Below, in pieces: positions 1 to 10,500 of a stretch of 34,580 nt of DNA (the stretch's first letter is position 1; each line of letters opens with the position of its first letter). This DNA is from Actinomortierella ambigua (Eukaryota; Mortierellomycota; Mortierellomycetes; Mortierellales; Mortierellaceae), in the NCBI GenBank assembly GCA_016098155.1, contig JAAAJB010000374.1, forward strand, positions 1 to 34,580. Reading direction: 5' to 3'. The notes beneath the pieces are model-generated. The model did no database searches. It saw nothing but the letters and a program-made list of their open reading frames with translations, and was not told the DNA's origin. A program made the translations under genes and the position numbers.

Positions 1-488
1 GGATGTTTGACCATGCATCGACTATTGGCGTTAATGCAGTGGCCCAGTATATCTTTGCTTGATCTCGCGTCATTCGGCCAGTAGTGGATACAGCAAAGGG
101 GTAGTGAGGAGAGATCCATTGTTGTTGCAATCAAATCGTTGAATGTGGGTGTTCCATGTGAGCAACCATCTATTGACTTGTACATAACAGCGAAAGGTCG
201 GGGAAAACAGAAGAAAATGCAGTCTTCGTAAAGAACAATGTTACGTGAAATGCTAGCACATGAATGAAGAGTAGCTACCATAGTACGTGCCGTAGCAGCT
301 CTATGTCTTCACAGATAGCAGCATTAGATGAACCATAAAACACGCCATATTCTCTGTTTCGAGCGAATCTGTCTTCGATTGTGTGCTCAAGGAACCTGCT
401 TTCGCCTTGTCCCACCAAAATTTTTTGCAAATGGCGACTTTTTTCTTCTACATTATTCCTTTCCGACATCAACTGTTAGTCATCCATC
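1..488. other. 5' flank of the phosphatase gene
   Basis: I see no complete gene here. The first 62 bases could hold the last 19 codons of an upstream plus-strand gene (open frame from base 3, ending FAYIFA-like residues QYIFA and TGA at 60-62), but that is too short to support. The rest is promoter and 5' UTR for the phosphatase, becoming T-rich just before its ATG at 489. Confidence 0.4.
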
Positions 489-1053
489 ATGTTCAAGGCA
501 CCAGAGTATGTCGATTCGACCGTGGTCGAGGAACTTGTTCTCGACAAGACAAAGATTCCCGGCAAAGATTACCTTGTCATTGATGTGCGCGATGCCGATC
601 GCGCTGTAAGTTTTTTTCCTAGCTACTCGACTACAACAGAAAAGAAGAGGTCCAAGCTCCACCACCCACTCTTTTTTTTGGCGCTAACCTCCTCTCCTCT
701 CTCCCCTCCCCCCCCCCTCATTTTTATCATAGAATGGCCATATCCCCGGCAGTGTCAACATCCCAGCCTCCGAACTGCCTGAAAAGCTGACGCAACTGCA
801 GCAGCAACATTCGACGGTGCCCAAGCTTTTCTTCCACTGCGCGCTGTCCCAGGTGCGTGGCCCCAAGGCGGCTCGGATCTGGGCCGAAGGCCTGGCAGAG
901 CGAGAGGCCGCAGAGCAGGAAGCCAAGAAGCAGCAGGAGGTCTATATCCTGCGTGGCGGATTTGTGCAGTGGCAGCACAAGCATCGCGATAGTCACCCAA
1001 ACTTGCTCGAGAACTATAACCGCGAGTGGTGGGAAGCTGAAGAGGAATACTAA
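489..1053 (+). CDS. Cdc25/Ych1-like rhodanese-fold phosphatase
   Basis: Two exons, 489-605 and 733-1053, give 145 residues. The intron (606-732) starts GTAAGT, ends ATAG and is phase 0. The N-terminal half shows a rhodanese core (YLVIDVRDAD, then NGHIPGSVNIP across the splice). The active-site loop is HCALSQVRGPK, a complete HC-x5-R signature with nucleophile Cys75 and Arg81. The RGPK ending and the length match the single-domain Cdc25-like family: budding yeast Ych1 (about 148 aa), fission yeast Ibp1 and arsenate reductase Acr2. These act as protein phosphatases or arsenate reductases; sequence alone does not separate them, so no symbol is given. The C-terminus is charged (AEQEAKKQQE, WWEAEEEY). 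The gene converges on RAD51, whose stop lies 438 bp away. No signal peptide or membrane segment is seen. Confidence 0.85.
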
Positions 1054-1257
1054 GAGGAATACTAAGAGAAAGAGAGACTGAAAGAGAGAGCGTAGCGGTG
1101 TAAAAGTGGATGCACTTCCCCATTTCGTTCATTCGGCTAGCTATGTGAAGCGAGCGGGCCTACTCTTTCTCAAATACTCCTGTTTAAATCATAGCACTGA
1201 AACACGCGATCCTTTTTTTAATGACCAGTGACAGCATCGTGCTGTGGAGCGACGTGA

Positions 1258-1263
1258 TTTATT
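1258..1263 (-). terminator. Candidate poly(A) signal AATAAA, RAD51
   Basis: TTTATT on the plus strand reads AATAAA on the RAD51 strand, 229 bp past the RAD51 stop. Use is inferred from position only. Confidence 0.35.
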
Positions 1264-1420
1264 CAAGTCGGATGTTACTTTGCTATTATACAGGGGAGAA
1301 GAAGGAAGGAAGAAGAGGGATGCGAAAAGAATCGGTGTGATCTCGCAGTTGCCAAACGCCTGTTGCGACTATAAAAAATAAGACTGTGGGTCAAGGTTGG
1401 TGGAGGCAATTGAGGAAAAT

Positions 1421-1426
1421 AATAAA
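1421..1426 (+). terminator. Candidate poly(A) signal AATAAA, phosphatase gene
   Basis: An exact AATAAA lies 368 bp after the phosphatase stop on the coding strand. Use is inferred from position only. Confidence 0.3.
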
Positions 1427-1491
1427 GAGTAGGGCGAGCAGCAAGGAGAAACGATCCTCTCGATCGGTCTTATTCTCTTCTCATCGTATCC

Positions 1492-3141
1492 TTAGATGTC
1501 GGTGGCATCGGCAATGCCATGGTGGCCGATCGAGAACATGGCCTCGGACTCGGGCAGGCATGGCGAGTCGTAGACCTTGCAGATTCGGTTCTCACCGCGG
1601 CCCTTTCGCAACGACAGTCGTGTCGTGGACGCGTGTGCGATAATGTTACCACCGATAGGCTTCTTTGGGTCAGCATTGAACATGGATGCTCCGTCGACTT
1701 GGGCCACAACCTGATTTGTAATCACTACAGCCACACCAAACTAAAAGAGAGGGGAGTAGTTCAAAACGTTAGTTTGTTGGAGGGACAACTGGTCAGACAA
1801 TGAAACAAAAAGTGGCAGGATGGAATGACGATGAAGGGAGGTGTTTTTTCAATTACCTCGTCGGCAAGACGCTGGAGGTTACGAAGAAATCGGGCCATGT
1901 GCATCTGGCGCGCAGACAATTCGCCACGGCCAGAAAAGTCTGTTCGGTAGAGGGCGGTAGCCGAATCAACAATCAACAAAGAGAATCGCGACTCGGCCAT
2001 CATGGCCGCCGCCTGAACGAGCAACTGCATCTGGTGATCGGTGTTATAAGCACGAGCATATGCGACGTTGTCCAGGACCTCTTCACCGTTCAGGTTGTAT
2101 CTATAAGAACCGAAACACACACACACACCCAAAAAATATATATGTAGGAATGAATATGAAGCACGGAATAATATAACCAGACCGTTTCCAAAAGTATGGT
2201 TTTCAGTGGACAAATAAAATTTCGTCCGCAGTTACCTTTCAGCGATCGCAAGCAAGCGTGTGGGGCGGAAGGTTCCCTCTGTATCGATGTATAAGCACTT
2301 GCCCTCACCGCCATTCATCGACACAGGAAGCTAAAACGTTAACACAATACAACATCATCAAAGCGGTCATGGTTAAGCTTTTCGACGTAAAAAAAAAACA
2401 GTGGCCAGCTTCCATAAAAGAACCCTTCACAGAAAAAAAAAAAGAATTTTTGATTTGTACCTGACATGTCACGGCCAGCATATGGCAGATCTGACTCTTT
2501 CCTGTTCGGAACTCGCCAAACAACTCTGTGATCGACCCTGTCTCAAAGCCTCCACCGAGCAACTTGTCCATTTCGGTGGATCCTGTGGTGATCTGGATCA
2601 TGCCACTGCGGCGCGCATGGAATTCGGTCGCCGTAGTGAACCCCATGGGAATCAATTTTGATGCTTCCACGATGATCTTGTCGGCCTTGGCCTCCGAGAT
2701 GCCTTTGATGGCCAGTAGGTTCTTCTTTGGGGTGTAGGCGATTGACTCGATCGTGAACAGTCCAGCGTCAGTCAACTTTTTGATATCGGCCGCTGCGATA
2801 CCGCACTCCTATTATGAGGGGGGGGGGGAAGTTCAATCAGCGCGACATGGAGACGTTAGGAGTCAAGGATCCTTTTCTTTCCTCCGGCCCCTGAAATAAA
2901 AAGAGATGCAACAAAGCCTACCTCCAGCTTGGAAGCTATTGGAAACAAAACATTAAAAAAAACAGTAGGAGGGGATCATATGTTAGAAGACAGAGAGCGT
3001 TGCAAGCGTTTGCGTGGAATGTCGCCAGGAAAACAATGGCCTTGGATTGAGTAGACCCTTACTCAGCATGTGTCCGGCGAAGACATCCTCCTCCTCTACC
3101 TCCGTGAGATGTTCATCCTGGGCTTGTTGCATGGCAGCCAT
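1492..3141 (-). CDS. RAD51: RAD51 recombinase
   Basis: Six exons in minus-strand order: 3141-3063, 2935-2922, 2808-2461, 2330-2236, 2100-1857, 1740-1492, giving 342 residues, close to the usual ~340. All introns are GT-AG (113-135 nt). The product is the strand-exchange ATPase of homologous recombination. Residues 1-26 are an acidic leader. Residues 27-100 carry the helix-hairpin-helix N-domain ([11 protein letters not shown]), followed by the RAD51 linker [13 protein letters not shown]. Walker A is GEFRTGKS at 129-136 and Walker B is LLIVD at 220-224. [17 protein letters not shown] and [15 protein letters not shown] (L2 and ATP cap region) are intact. The second exon is only 14 nt and supplies most of TSKLE; without it the frame breaks. 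The start at 3141 is the first in-frame ATG and gives a normal RAD51 N-terminus. The fucosyltransferase stop lies 211 bp upstream. Confidence 0.97.
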
Positions 3142-3352
3142 GTCGAGAATGTGATTCGCTTGAGGATTATGGAAGGGTTAGGAGAGAGAGAGAGAGCGCG
3201 CGTCGCGTGAGAGCGAGAGAGAATGGAAGGAAGGGTGCAGGAAAGGATTGCAGGTTCAAACGCAATAAAACTAAAAGAAACAAGAATGGTGGCGCAACCA
3301 GTCAAAAGATAGTGGCAAATGTCACGACAAAAATAAATTTATGACTTTCAAA

Positions 3353-5125
3353 CTACAAGTCGTAGGCTGGGGTGCTGAAGGGGAGACCGCCCTTGTCTTG
3401 TGAATGTTTGCGCTCGCGGAAGATTCGTCGAAGTCTCTTTGAGAACAGGGCAACAAAGACAGCGAGGGCGAACAGCAGAATCGGAAAGAAGAGGTCGTAT
3501 GCCCACACTACCTCTGACGACTCTACGGCCACCCTGTCCTCACTAACAACATGCCCTTTATCCTTCGGGGCAGAGTCTACTGTTGTTGGTGGTGAGGGTT
3601 GATCCTGAACAAGTGGTTGTGGGGGCTGATCCTGAACAAGTGGTGGTGGGGGTTGATCCTGAACAGGTGGGCTGTTATCGACTTCGCTCACGATCACATT
3701 GCGGTGTTTGTCGCGTTGGCAGGTGGTTGCTTTCCCTATCCGTTTGTTGACATCGAACTGATAGATACCCTCCTCCATGTCGTGTGCAAACTTGCAAACC
3801 TTGCAGTACGTGCCATGGCCGTCGGTGCCCCAATCCTCCGGCCGGCCCTCGTTATACCATTCCTTGACGAAATTGGGCGAGAGATCCTCGAGGGTTGGGA
3901 TGTGGCTGGGGTCCTTGGGCACCTTGTAACGCAGATGGCTCAGGTAAGCCTCATCATCCGCATCCAGCTTTTTCAGATACTTGGCCAGCTCGGCTGCGTT
4001 ACTAAAGTTGTCCGTCTGAATGAGAGCATTCTCGGTCGGTGAAAATCTCGAGTAGTTTCTGGGGCCATCGACGACAGGCACGTTGCCGAGCAAGAAAGGT
4101 CTGTATAGCTTTTCCGTCACATAATCGTCGCAGTTGGAGTTTTCAAAGGACAAGTAAAACTTGTACTGTTCCACCAGTTCGTCTACCGTCAATTCCTTGC
4201 CATCTAAGGGGTAGAGAAAGGGGATAAGGGGATTAGGGAATTGGGGGCGATTAAAATCATTCAAGGAAAACCCAAGGCGAGTCGTCTCAATCTTTCACTT
4301 CTAAGAGAGGTGGAAAGTATACAAAAAGAAAAGAAAGAGTGTCGTTCGCTCACCTTCGTTTTTGGGCCATGGCAAGTGAGGTTTACAGCGTCCATAAATG
4401 TCAATGTCGATGTGCCTGGCCAACTCTGCCACGTAGTTGGCTCGTTGGTTACTCGCGTGGCAATTGCTGACGACCCAGGCCACAGGGGCGATTCCGCCTT
4501 GCTCTCGCGGCAGCTTCCGCCTCTTGTTCTTCTCCTCCAGGCTCATTCTGGGCTTCTTCAGGACAACACTAAGGAGGCCATTGACGCCAGACTGAAAATA
4601 GCTGTCTGGAAAGTCTGCATCCCGCGTAACTGTCCAAAGATGCGAGAACAACTTTGTCAAACGATCGTCGTACTCGACATACTGAGGAGCTTCCACTTGT
4701 TTTTTTAAAAAAAAAAAATGAGACAGCGCATAGGCAGAGTTAGCATTGACTTGGCGACAGAGTTTAGTATGCTTGCCCCTTGCCTCACTGCGGGGATCGT
4801 GCAAGCACTTACGAGAATTGAGCACCCAAGCTTTTTCGCCCTTGAGGGTATCTTGTTCATTTGGTAAGGGGAAAGAACCATATACATTTTGAGCGTGAAA
4901 GAGAATGACCTTGGTCTGATCGTAGGTGGCCTTGTTATGTGTCATTCGACACTGGTAAGGCAGGCCGCAATCGTTGATGATCCGATTTTCGAATGGATAC
5001 TCGTTGAACCATCCAGTCCACCAAAGAAGGGGATACTCGCGAGGTGACTCTGCCATATTCAAAGAGTGAGGGAGGGAGGGAAGGGTGGGGAGAAGGAGGA
5101 AGAGGATGTAAATGAGATGATGCAA
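3353..5125 (-). CDS. GT10 alpha-fucosyltransferase with C-terminal membrane anchor
   Basis: Three exons in minus-strand order: 5125-4813, 4695-4354, 4203-3353, giving 501 residues; introns are 117 and 150 nt, both GT-AG. The family is clear from FYLSFENSNCDDYVTEKLY at about 234-252, the GT10 GDP-fucose-binding motif, and from the upstream sequences NSLEAPQY and LWTVTRDADFPDSYF. It should transfer fucose from GDP-fucose to glycans in the Golgi. Topology is unusual. The first 20 or so residues are hydrophobic and signal-like, and a clear membrane helix (FFPILLFALAVFVALF) lies near residue 460, followed by a basic tail (KRLRRIFRERKH). Most GT10 enzymes are type II with an N-terminal anchor. Before the helix is a proline-rich stalk with three VQDQP repeats. 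The start is uncertain: the signal-like stretch is also a pyrimidine tract, so the real start may be the ATG at 5056 or an unseen upstream exon. Confidence 0.85.
3601..3671 (-). repeat. 27-bp tandem repeat encoding VQDQPP stalk
   Basis: Two near-identical 27-bp units (3601-3627, 3628-3654) and a third partial unit from 3655 all begin GATCCTGAACA on the plus strand. On the coding strand they give nine-residue units VQDQPPPPL, VQDQPPQPL and VQDQPSPP, a proline-rich spacer between the catalytic domain and the membrane helix. Confidence 0.9.
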
Positions 5126-5916
5126 TGAAAGTCAGGAGCAGATGAAGCACTGCACATGCTCCCCTATTATTGAACCACAGCAGTTAAGGGAGTACAAGAC
5201 AGCCCACACTCGACAACACTGCAACAATAGAGTTGTGAAGACAGATTGTGCGATCTGAAGATCTGAAGAAAATGCACTGATAACGAACGTCTGATGATCC
5301 CCGGTATCGGTTGGTGGCGATGAAAGCGTGGGTGGTGGACAAGTGTCGTCGAGTCCAACCCAATCCATACCAGCACTCTTCCTCCTAGCGACTATACAAT
5401 CCATCACGATGCCGCAGCACATTGCCAAACAACCAGTGTATGACTCCTCCAACAATGATCATGCCGCGGTGATATGCGAGCTCACAAAGAGCATCAGCAT
5501 GGGTGTTCACATAAGCGTTGGGCATTGGCAGGGCTAAATGAGGACCCTGGCCAAGGAAGAGTCAGGAGTCTTCACTGACAGGCTGAGTCCCCCCCCCCTC
5601 TCCCTATTAGTAAGCTCGCTGCTCTTGACAGATGCAACAAGAATCACGAATGATGACGAAAGGGGGAGGGAGAAGGGGGCCTGACCTTCATCCTCTTGTT
5701 GAACGCAGAACAGTGTGAGGGTGTGAGTCTGTCTGTGCATGTTGGGAGATCTGGGTTTTGCGTATGGTAAGCGCGGCGACTGACTGTCGATTTGCAAAAG
5801 CGCGCACGGCACCATCGTCATTTCAAAATCCCCTCCCTGCCCCCGTTTCTCTCGTGTTCTCTCCCTTCCCCCAGCCCACACTTTCCTTTAAAAGGCCGCC
5901 AAATCTTTCACCATCA
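5126..5916. other. Divergent intergenic region, fucosyltransferase / glutaredoxin
   Basis: I see no supported gene. This is the shared upstream region of the minus-strand fucosyltransferase and the plus-strand glutaredoxin. A 107-codon minus-strand frame (5132-5455) contains a hydrophobic stretch and could in principle hold a missed first exon of the fucosyltransferase, but no convincing splice pair joins it. The region just before the glutaredoxin ATG is pyrimidine-rich. Confidence 0.4.
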
Positions 5917-6377
5917 ATGGGTTCAAGTCAATCAACATTCTCCCAAGCCGAAATGACTGCCGTTAAAGATCGAGTTGAACAACTTATTGGTAAGTAGAAC
6001 GACCACTCTGTCTCTCTCACACTCTCGCCCTCCTCTCTCCAACCATCGACCATGCACGGCTTACTGGGCATGACAATTAATTCTCCATTATTCATGTGCT
6101 TGAAATAGCTGACAATGGAGTCGTGGTCTTCAGCAAGTCCTACTGCCCCTACTGCGTGAAGGCAAAGAAGCTCCTCCAGGAGCTCAACGTCAAGATGACC
6201 GTCGTGGAACTGGACGAAGATGAGCAAGGTCCTGCCATCCAGGCCTATCTGCAAGAAAAGACCGGCCAGCGAACGGTGCCCAACATCTTTATTGGCCAGG
6301 AGCACATTGGCGGCTGTGATGACCTGTTTAAGCTCAAGTCGTCTGGCAAGCTCGATGCTCTTTTGGCCAAGCTCTAA
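5917..6377 (+). CDS. Dithiol glutaredoxin (CPYC)
   Basis: Two exons, 5917-5989 and 6109-6377, give 113 residues; the 119-nt intron is GTAAGT...ATAG, phase 1. The active site is CPYC at 37-40 in the context VVFSKSYCPYCVKAKKLL. The glutathione-binding TVP loop (RTVPNIFIG) and the GGCDDL motif follow. It reduces protein disulfides and glutathione mixed disulfides, using glutathione and glutathione reductase. The N-terminus MGSSQSTFSQ has Gly2 and Ser6, the pattern read by N-myristoyltransferase, so membrane anchoring is possible. An internal Met13 would give a purely cytosolic form. ATG 5917 is chosen because it is the first ATG of the open exon and follows a CT-rich leader. Confidence 0.93.
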
Positions 6378-6475
6378 AGGCAGAGGCAAAAAGGATCGTG
6401 TACCCCTACACCCACTTGAGCCAGCAAAAAAAAAAAAAAAAAAAAACAATTGCAATTTGATTCAATTTGTTTGCC

Positions 6476-6481
6476 AATAAA
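6476..6481 (+). terminator. Candidate poly(A) signal AATAAA, glutaredoxin
   Basis: An exact AATAAA lies about 100 bp after the glutaredoxin stop, just past a 22-base A-run (about 6426-6447). Confidence 0.5.
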
Positions 6482-6520
6482 CAGCAATACTCAGACGGAT
6501 ATGGATGGATCGACTTTGCG

Positions 6521-6556
6521 GCATGGGCATGGGCATGGGCATGGGCACGGGCATGG
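6521..6556. repeat. GCATGG hexamer microsatellite, six units
   Basis: Six consecutive GCATGG units, one with a single T-to-C change (GCACGG at 6545-6550). It sits about 40 bp past the glutaredoxin poly(A) signal. Confidence 0.95.
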
Positions 6557-7134
6557 CGTGGCATGGAGTATCTTTGACTTGCTTCTTGATCCTCTTGCAG
6601 TCTACTCCACTACTCGACGCTCGAAAAAGAAACATGCATGTCGCGAAGGGCGAGAAATAAATGACCGCCCTCCAAGATAAAAGAAGTAAGGGCATTCATC
6701 CCGACGACCCCTCCCTCCCTCCCTCCCGCCACGCACGCATGGAAGTGGGTGGCTATGTTGTGCCCCCCCCCCTCTCACCTCCACATGCCCTACACACACG
6801 CATTCGACGCGACCAATGTTAAAAGAAAGCAGAGAGAGGAGGAGGGTAGGGGAGGGGAGGGGAGGGGGAGGGGGAGGGAGGAGAGAGTGGGAGAGTGGGA
6901 GAGTGAGTGCGAGTGAGGGTGGGTGTGACAATAATCATAACGACGAATGTCTGCGTGGATTGAAAGAGTGAAAGTACACTCGCAAGCTTGGGTCCCTTTG
7001 GTCGCCCTAGAAAACACCCTTCAGCCAAGCTCATGTCCCCAATGGCCGCATCACTGCCACATTGTGTGAGCATCATCACCAGCCGCGCTCTTTGATTGCT
7101 TTTCAATTCGTTTCATTTCTCTCCTCGCCCACAT

Positions 7135-7196
7135 ACTCACTCACTCACTCACTCACTCACTCATTCACACTGCACACACACACACACACACACACA
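7135..7196. repeat. (ACTC)n and (CA)n microsatellites
   Basis: An ACTC tetranucleotide run (about 7135-7164) is followed by a CA dinucleotide run of 24 bases (7173-7196). It lies in the promoter-proximal region of the RhoGAP gene. Confidence 0.9.
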
Positions 7197-7548
7197 TACA
7201 GACAACACGCATTCTCTCTTTTTCTCTCTCCCTTCTTCATAACATACTCTTCTGCACGCAAATATATACTCATACACGCTCATACGCCTCATTGCCTCTC
7301 CGTCCTACAACACAACACAACACAACAACACGCATTCTTTCATCAGTCGTGACATCGTTCTTCTTGGACCCGGGTTTGACCCTGCCCAACACTCAGCAAC
7401 AGTAGCAGCAGCAGCAGAGGCAGCAGTTCCGTGCACTTGTCCTTTCTCCCGTCGTCTACTGCCATCCACTCCTTGGATACACTTCAAACACTCGTCCAAA
7501 CGCCCACCCTGAACACCTCTAGTCCCTCTCACCCAACGCTGGCCCGTC

Positions 7549-10500
7549 ATGGCCCAGCAAAAGGCCTCGTTCAAAAAGTGGTGGAAGAACATCACCGGAA
7601 ACAAGGCTGCCAAAGGTACATGCAGTAACAACAACTGGACCTGAATGGTAGCTCTTTAGCGTGGAGCGGGCAATCAACAACGGTGTCTCCCTTCTCCCAT
7701 TCCTCCTCCCCTCCCCCCAATGCCTGGAACCCAACTGTCTTTCTCTCGTTCTCTCTTTCTCTCCTTGGCGCGCTGCACGGCGAAACGGTGGCGCTTTTTT
7801 GTTTCACAATTCCCACTTTGGACAGAAAGGATCCTCCCCTCCCCCCACCCCCTCCGACTGTGCGAACGGACATGCCCCCGAGCAAGGGATCACTTTAACT
7901 TCTCCACATTTGCCCCAGCGCTGCCCTGACTGACCTGTGAGTGAGCTGCTCTGCTCTCTATGCCAACCCTCCTCCCTGGGTTCTTTTCTCTTTCTCCTTC
8001 TTTCTTTACCCAAATGGTCGACAGTAGGGCTATTCAATGTTGATCTCGTCGACTCGATCGTTTATGCTGGCGTGCCTGTCCACAAGACCGTCGATGGCCG
8101 ACTCCGTACCCAGGGTTACATCCCAACCATTGTCTCCAAGTGCGGCTGGTTTCTGAAGGAAAATGGTACTGTACCACCCATTTGGTCATACTTTTTTTTC
8201 GCCTCTTGCTCTGTACAACATTACATTGCGAATACCATTGCCTCCAATTTCTCGTTAGTTATTGACAATGCCGCTTTTCTCTCTCTCTCTCCCTCTCTCC
8301 CTCTCTCACTTCGTCCTACATCGGACTGGATGGCTCTATATAGGCCTCAAAACACGCGGTATCTTTCGCGTGAGTGGATCTGCCAAACGAATCGCCGATC
8401 TGCAGACGCTGTTCGACACACCGCCACTCTATGGCAGCCAACTGGACTGGAGCCCCTACACAATCCACGACGCATCCAGTGTACTGCGACGGTATCTCAA
8501 TTCTCTCCCAGACCCAGTCATTACCCTTGAATACTATGAAAAGTTTCGCGATGTCCATCGTAAGTGTTTTGTCTCGGTGGTCGCTCTCAGGGGAGGGCAC
8601 GATGGCCCCACTGCACCACTATTTCACCGCTTGCCCCTCCCCTCCCCTCGCGCTGGTCACACCTCAGCAACGTGAGAGCGTCGACCATGGGATGGATGAC
8701 ATCGATCTATTATTTCTCACTGTTTATATCTGTCTCGGCCCACATGCTCATTCATTTACACATCAATGACATCTAGGGACCATCATGGACGACAAGGAAA
8801 AGATCGTTGCCTATCAGGATCTTATGGCCAAGTTGCCACCACCTCACTCGTGTCTGCTCATGTACCTACTGGACTTTCTAGCAATGTTTGCGTATCACAA
8901 CGACGAAAACCTGATGACCTCCAAAAACCTAGCATCGGTCTTCCAACCAGGCATTCTTTCCCACCCCGACCATGCCCTATCACCAGGCGACTACATGACC
9001 TCTGCCTCTGTGGTAGAATTTTTAATAGAGCATCAAAGCAGCTTTGCACTCCCGACACCCAACTTTGACGAAGAGGACGACGAGGGGGCCACCTTTGGTC
9101 TTGCGCATTCAGCCAGCCATTTCACAGCAGAGCAGAGCTCGTCAGCACCAGGACAACCCAGCCTCCCAGTAGAGGACCAAGAACGGATACGTCTACACCC
9201 GACAGGAACTTCGGCCGATGGCATGGGGATATTGGAAGGGCTAGGTGATGAGACTCTTGAGCGCTCAAAGACGACATCCGCCTTACGGCGCCAGCATTCG
9301 CTTCACAAAGGCACCGGTGCACTATCGTCGCTCCCAGGACAGCGCCCTACACGTAGCAAGTCGACCAGTTCGGGTTCTAGCAGCCAGCAGAGTCAGCTTC
9401 CACTGTTTCCCTCCAACCTTCTCTCAAGGCGCAGGTCGAGCCGCGTCTCCAAGACTCAGTCGGTTTATTCAACGAAGGGCCTGGAAGTGGATGATATTGT
9501 GGTTGTCAATGTCGATACTCCTGCTGCGGTAGGGAATGAGGTGGTTACACAGGATTCACCGCTCTCCTCTCTCAGCCCCCAGCATCTTTCAGTCCGCAAG
9601 GTCCAGACCTTCCCACGTCTCCCACAATCACTGGATGGCAACGAACCAGAGGATGCGGCAACGGGATCTAAACGCGCCATCACGCGTGAGCCATCGATCA
9701 TCTTTGAGACAATTGATCTCCAATTTCCAGTTCCAGCTTTTCCAGATGCGACACTACAGGCTGCATTTGCATGTCCCACGGCCACAAAGGACGCTGGCAG
9801 TAGGGGTGTCGTCGATATTCCGTCAGTAACCCCTGCGAATGACCAAACATCGACTACCATCCATCCTTTAGATGATGCTACAAAGCAAACAAGCGACTGG
9901 AGTACTCACGGTCGATTTGCCGCCACTGTGGAGCCGACCGCCCATACCCTTTTACCAGCTCCACACCCACTGCAGCAGGAGGATCTTTCGGGTGCACCAC
10001 CAAGAGCACCTATTCGTGTTGATCCACCCAACCAGACCGCACCCAGTATGGGCATCAGTGCTTACAATGAATCCGTTGTTAAAATGGCCCCAGTCATTTC
10101 TCCGCCCAGAGCAGGAAATCGGACCCCACACCGTGGCGATGGACCCATTCAACGGACGAAGAGCACACCAGCAGGGCTCACAAAGTCGTCAGGTAACCAT
10201 CACTCCAAGGACGGAAACGATGGTCATGGCTCGGCAACTCACAGCATCTTCAAAGGATGGCTCACTGGACGACACAAGGACAAATCAAACAAAGAGAATG
10301 AAGGGATGGCTGGATCCAAGGAGGACAAGAAGCAGGATGTTGGTATTTTGGACAAGCAACGCAAGTACAGGAGCCAGGATATTGCCCTGTCCTTCTCCTC
10401 TGATGACCCACACCATGGCACAGGTGGTACTGTGAGCAGGCGCGATTCTGGCCGGGGAGGCGGTGGTGGTAGCGGTAACGGTAGCGGTGGCCATCCGTGG

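Larger units (their letters stand above)
1054..1491. other. Convergent 3' region between the phosphatase and RAD51
   Basis: There is no gene. It begins with a GA-rich stretch (AGAGAAAGAGAG-type) straight after the phosphatase stop. It carries candidate poly(A) signals for both strands. The RAD51-strand signal (1258-1263) is nearer the phosphatase than the phosphatase's own candidate (1421-1426), so the two 3' UTRs would overlap if both are used. Confidence 0.5.
6378..7548. other. Repeat-rich intergenic region before the RhoGAP gene
   Basis: There is no gene. In order it holds the glutaredoxin 3' UTR with a long A-run, a GCATGG hexamer array (6521-6556), a GA/GGGGA purine block (about 6830-6910), an ACTC array and a CA array (7135-7196). 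A CT- and CA-rich promoter/5' UTR then leads to the RhoGAP ATG at 7549. A short CAG-like run (about 7400-7425) lies in the leader. Confidence 0.7.

Noticed and set aside
7135..7196. Tandem ACTC and CA units as a possible CRISPR-like array
   Set aside because: They are simple microsatellites without spacers, in a eukaryotic intergenic region.
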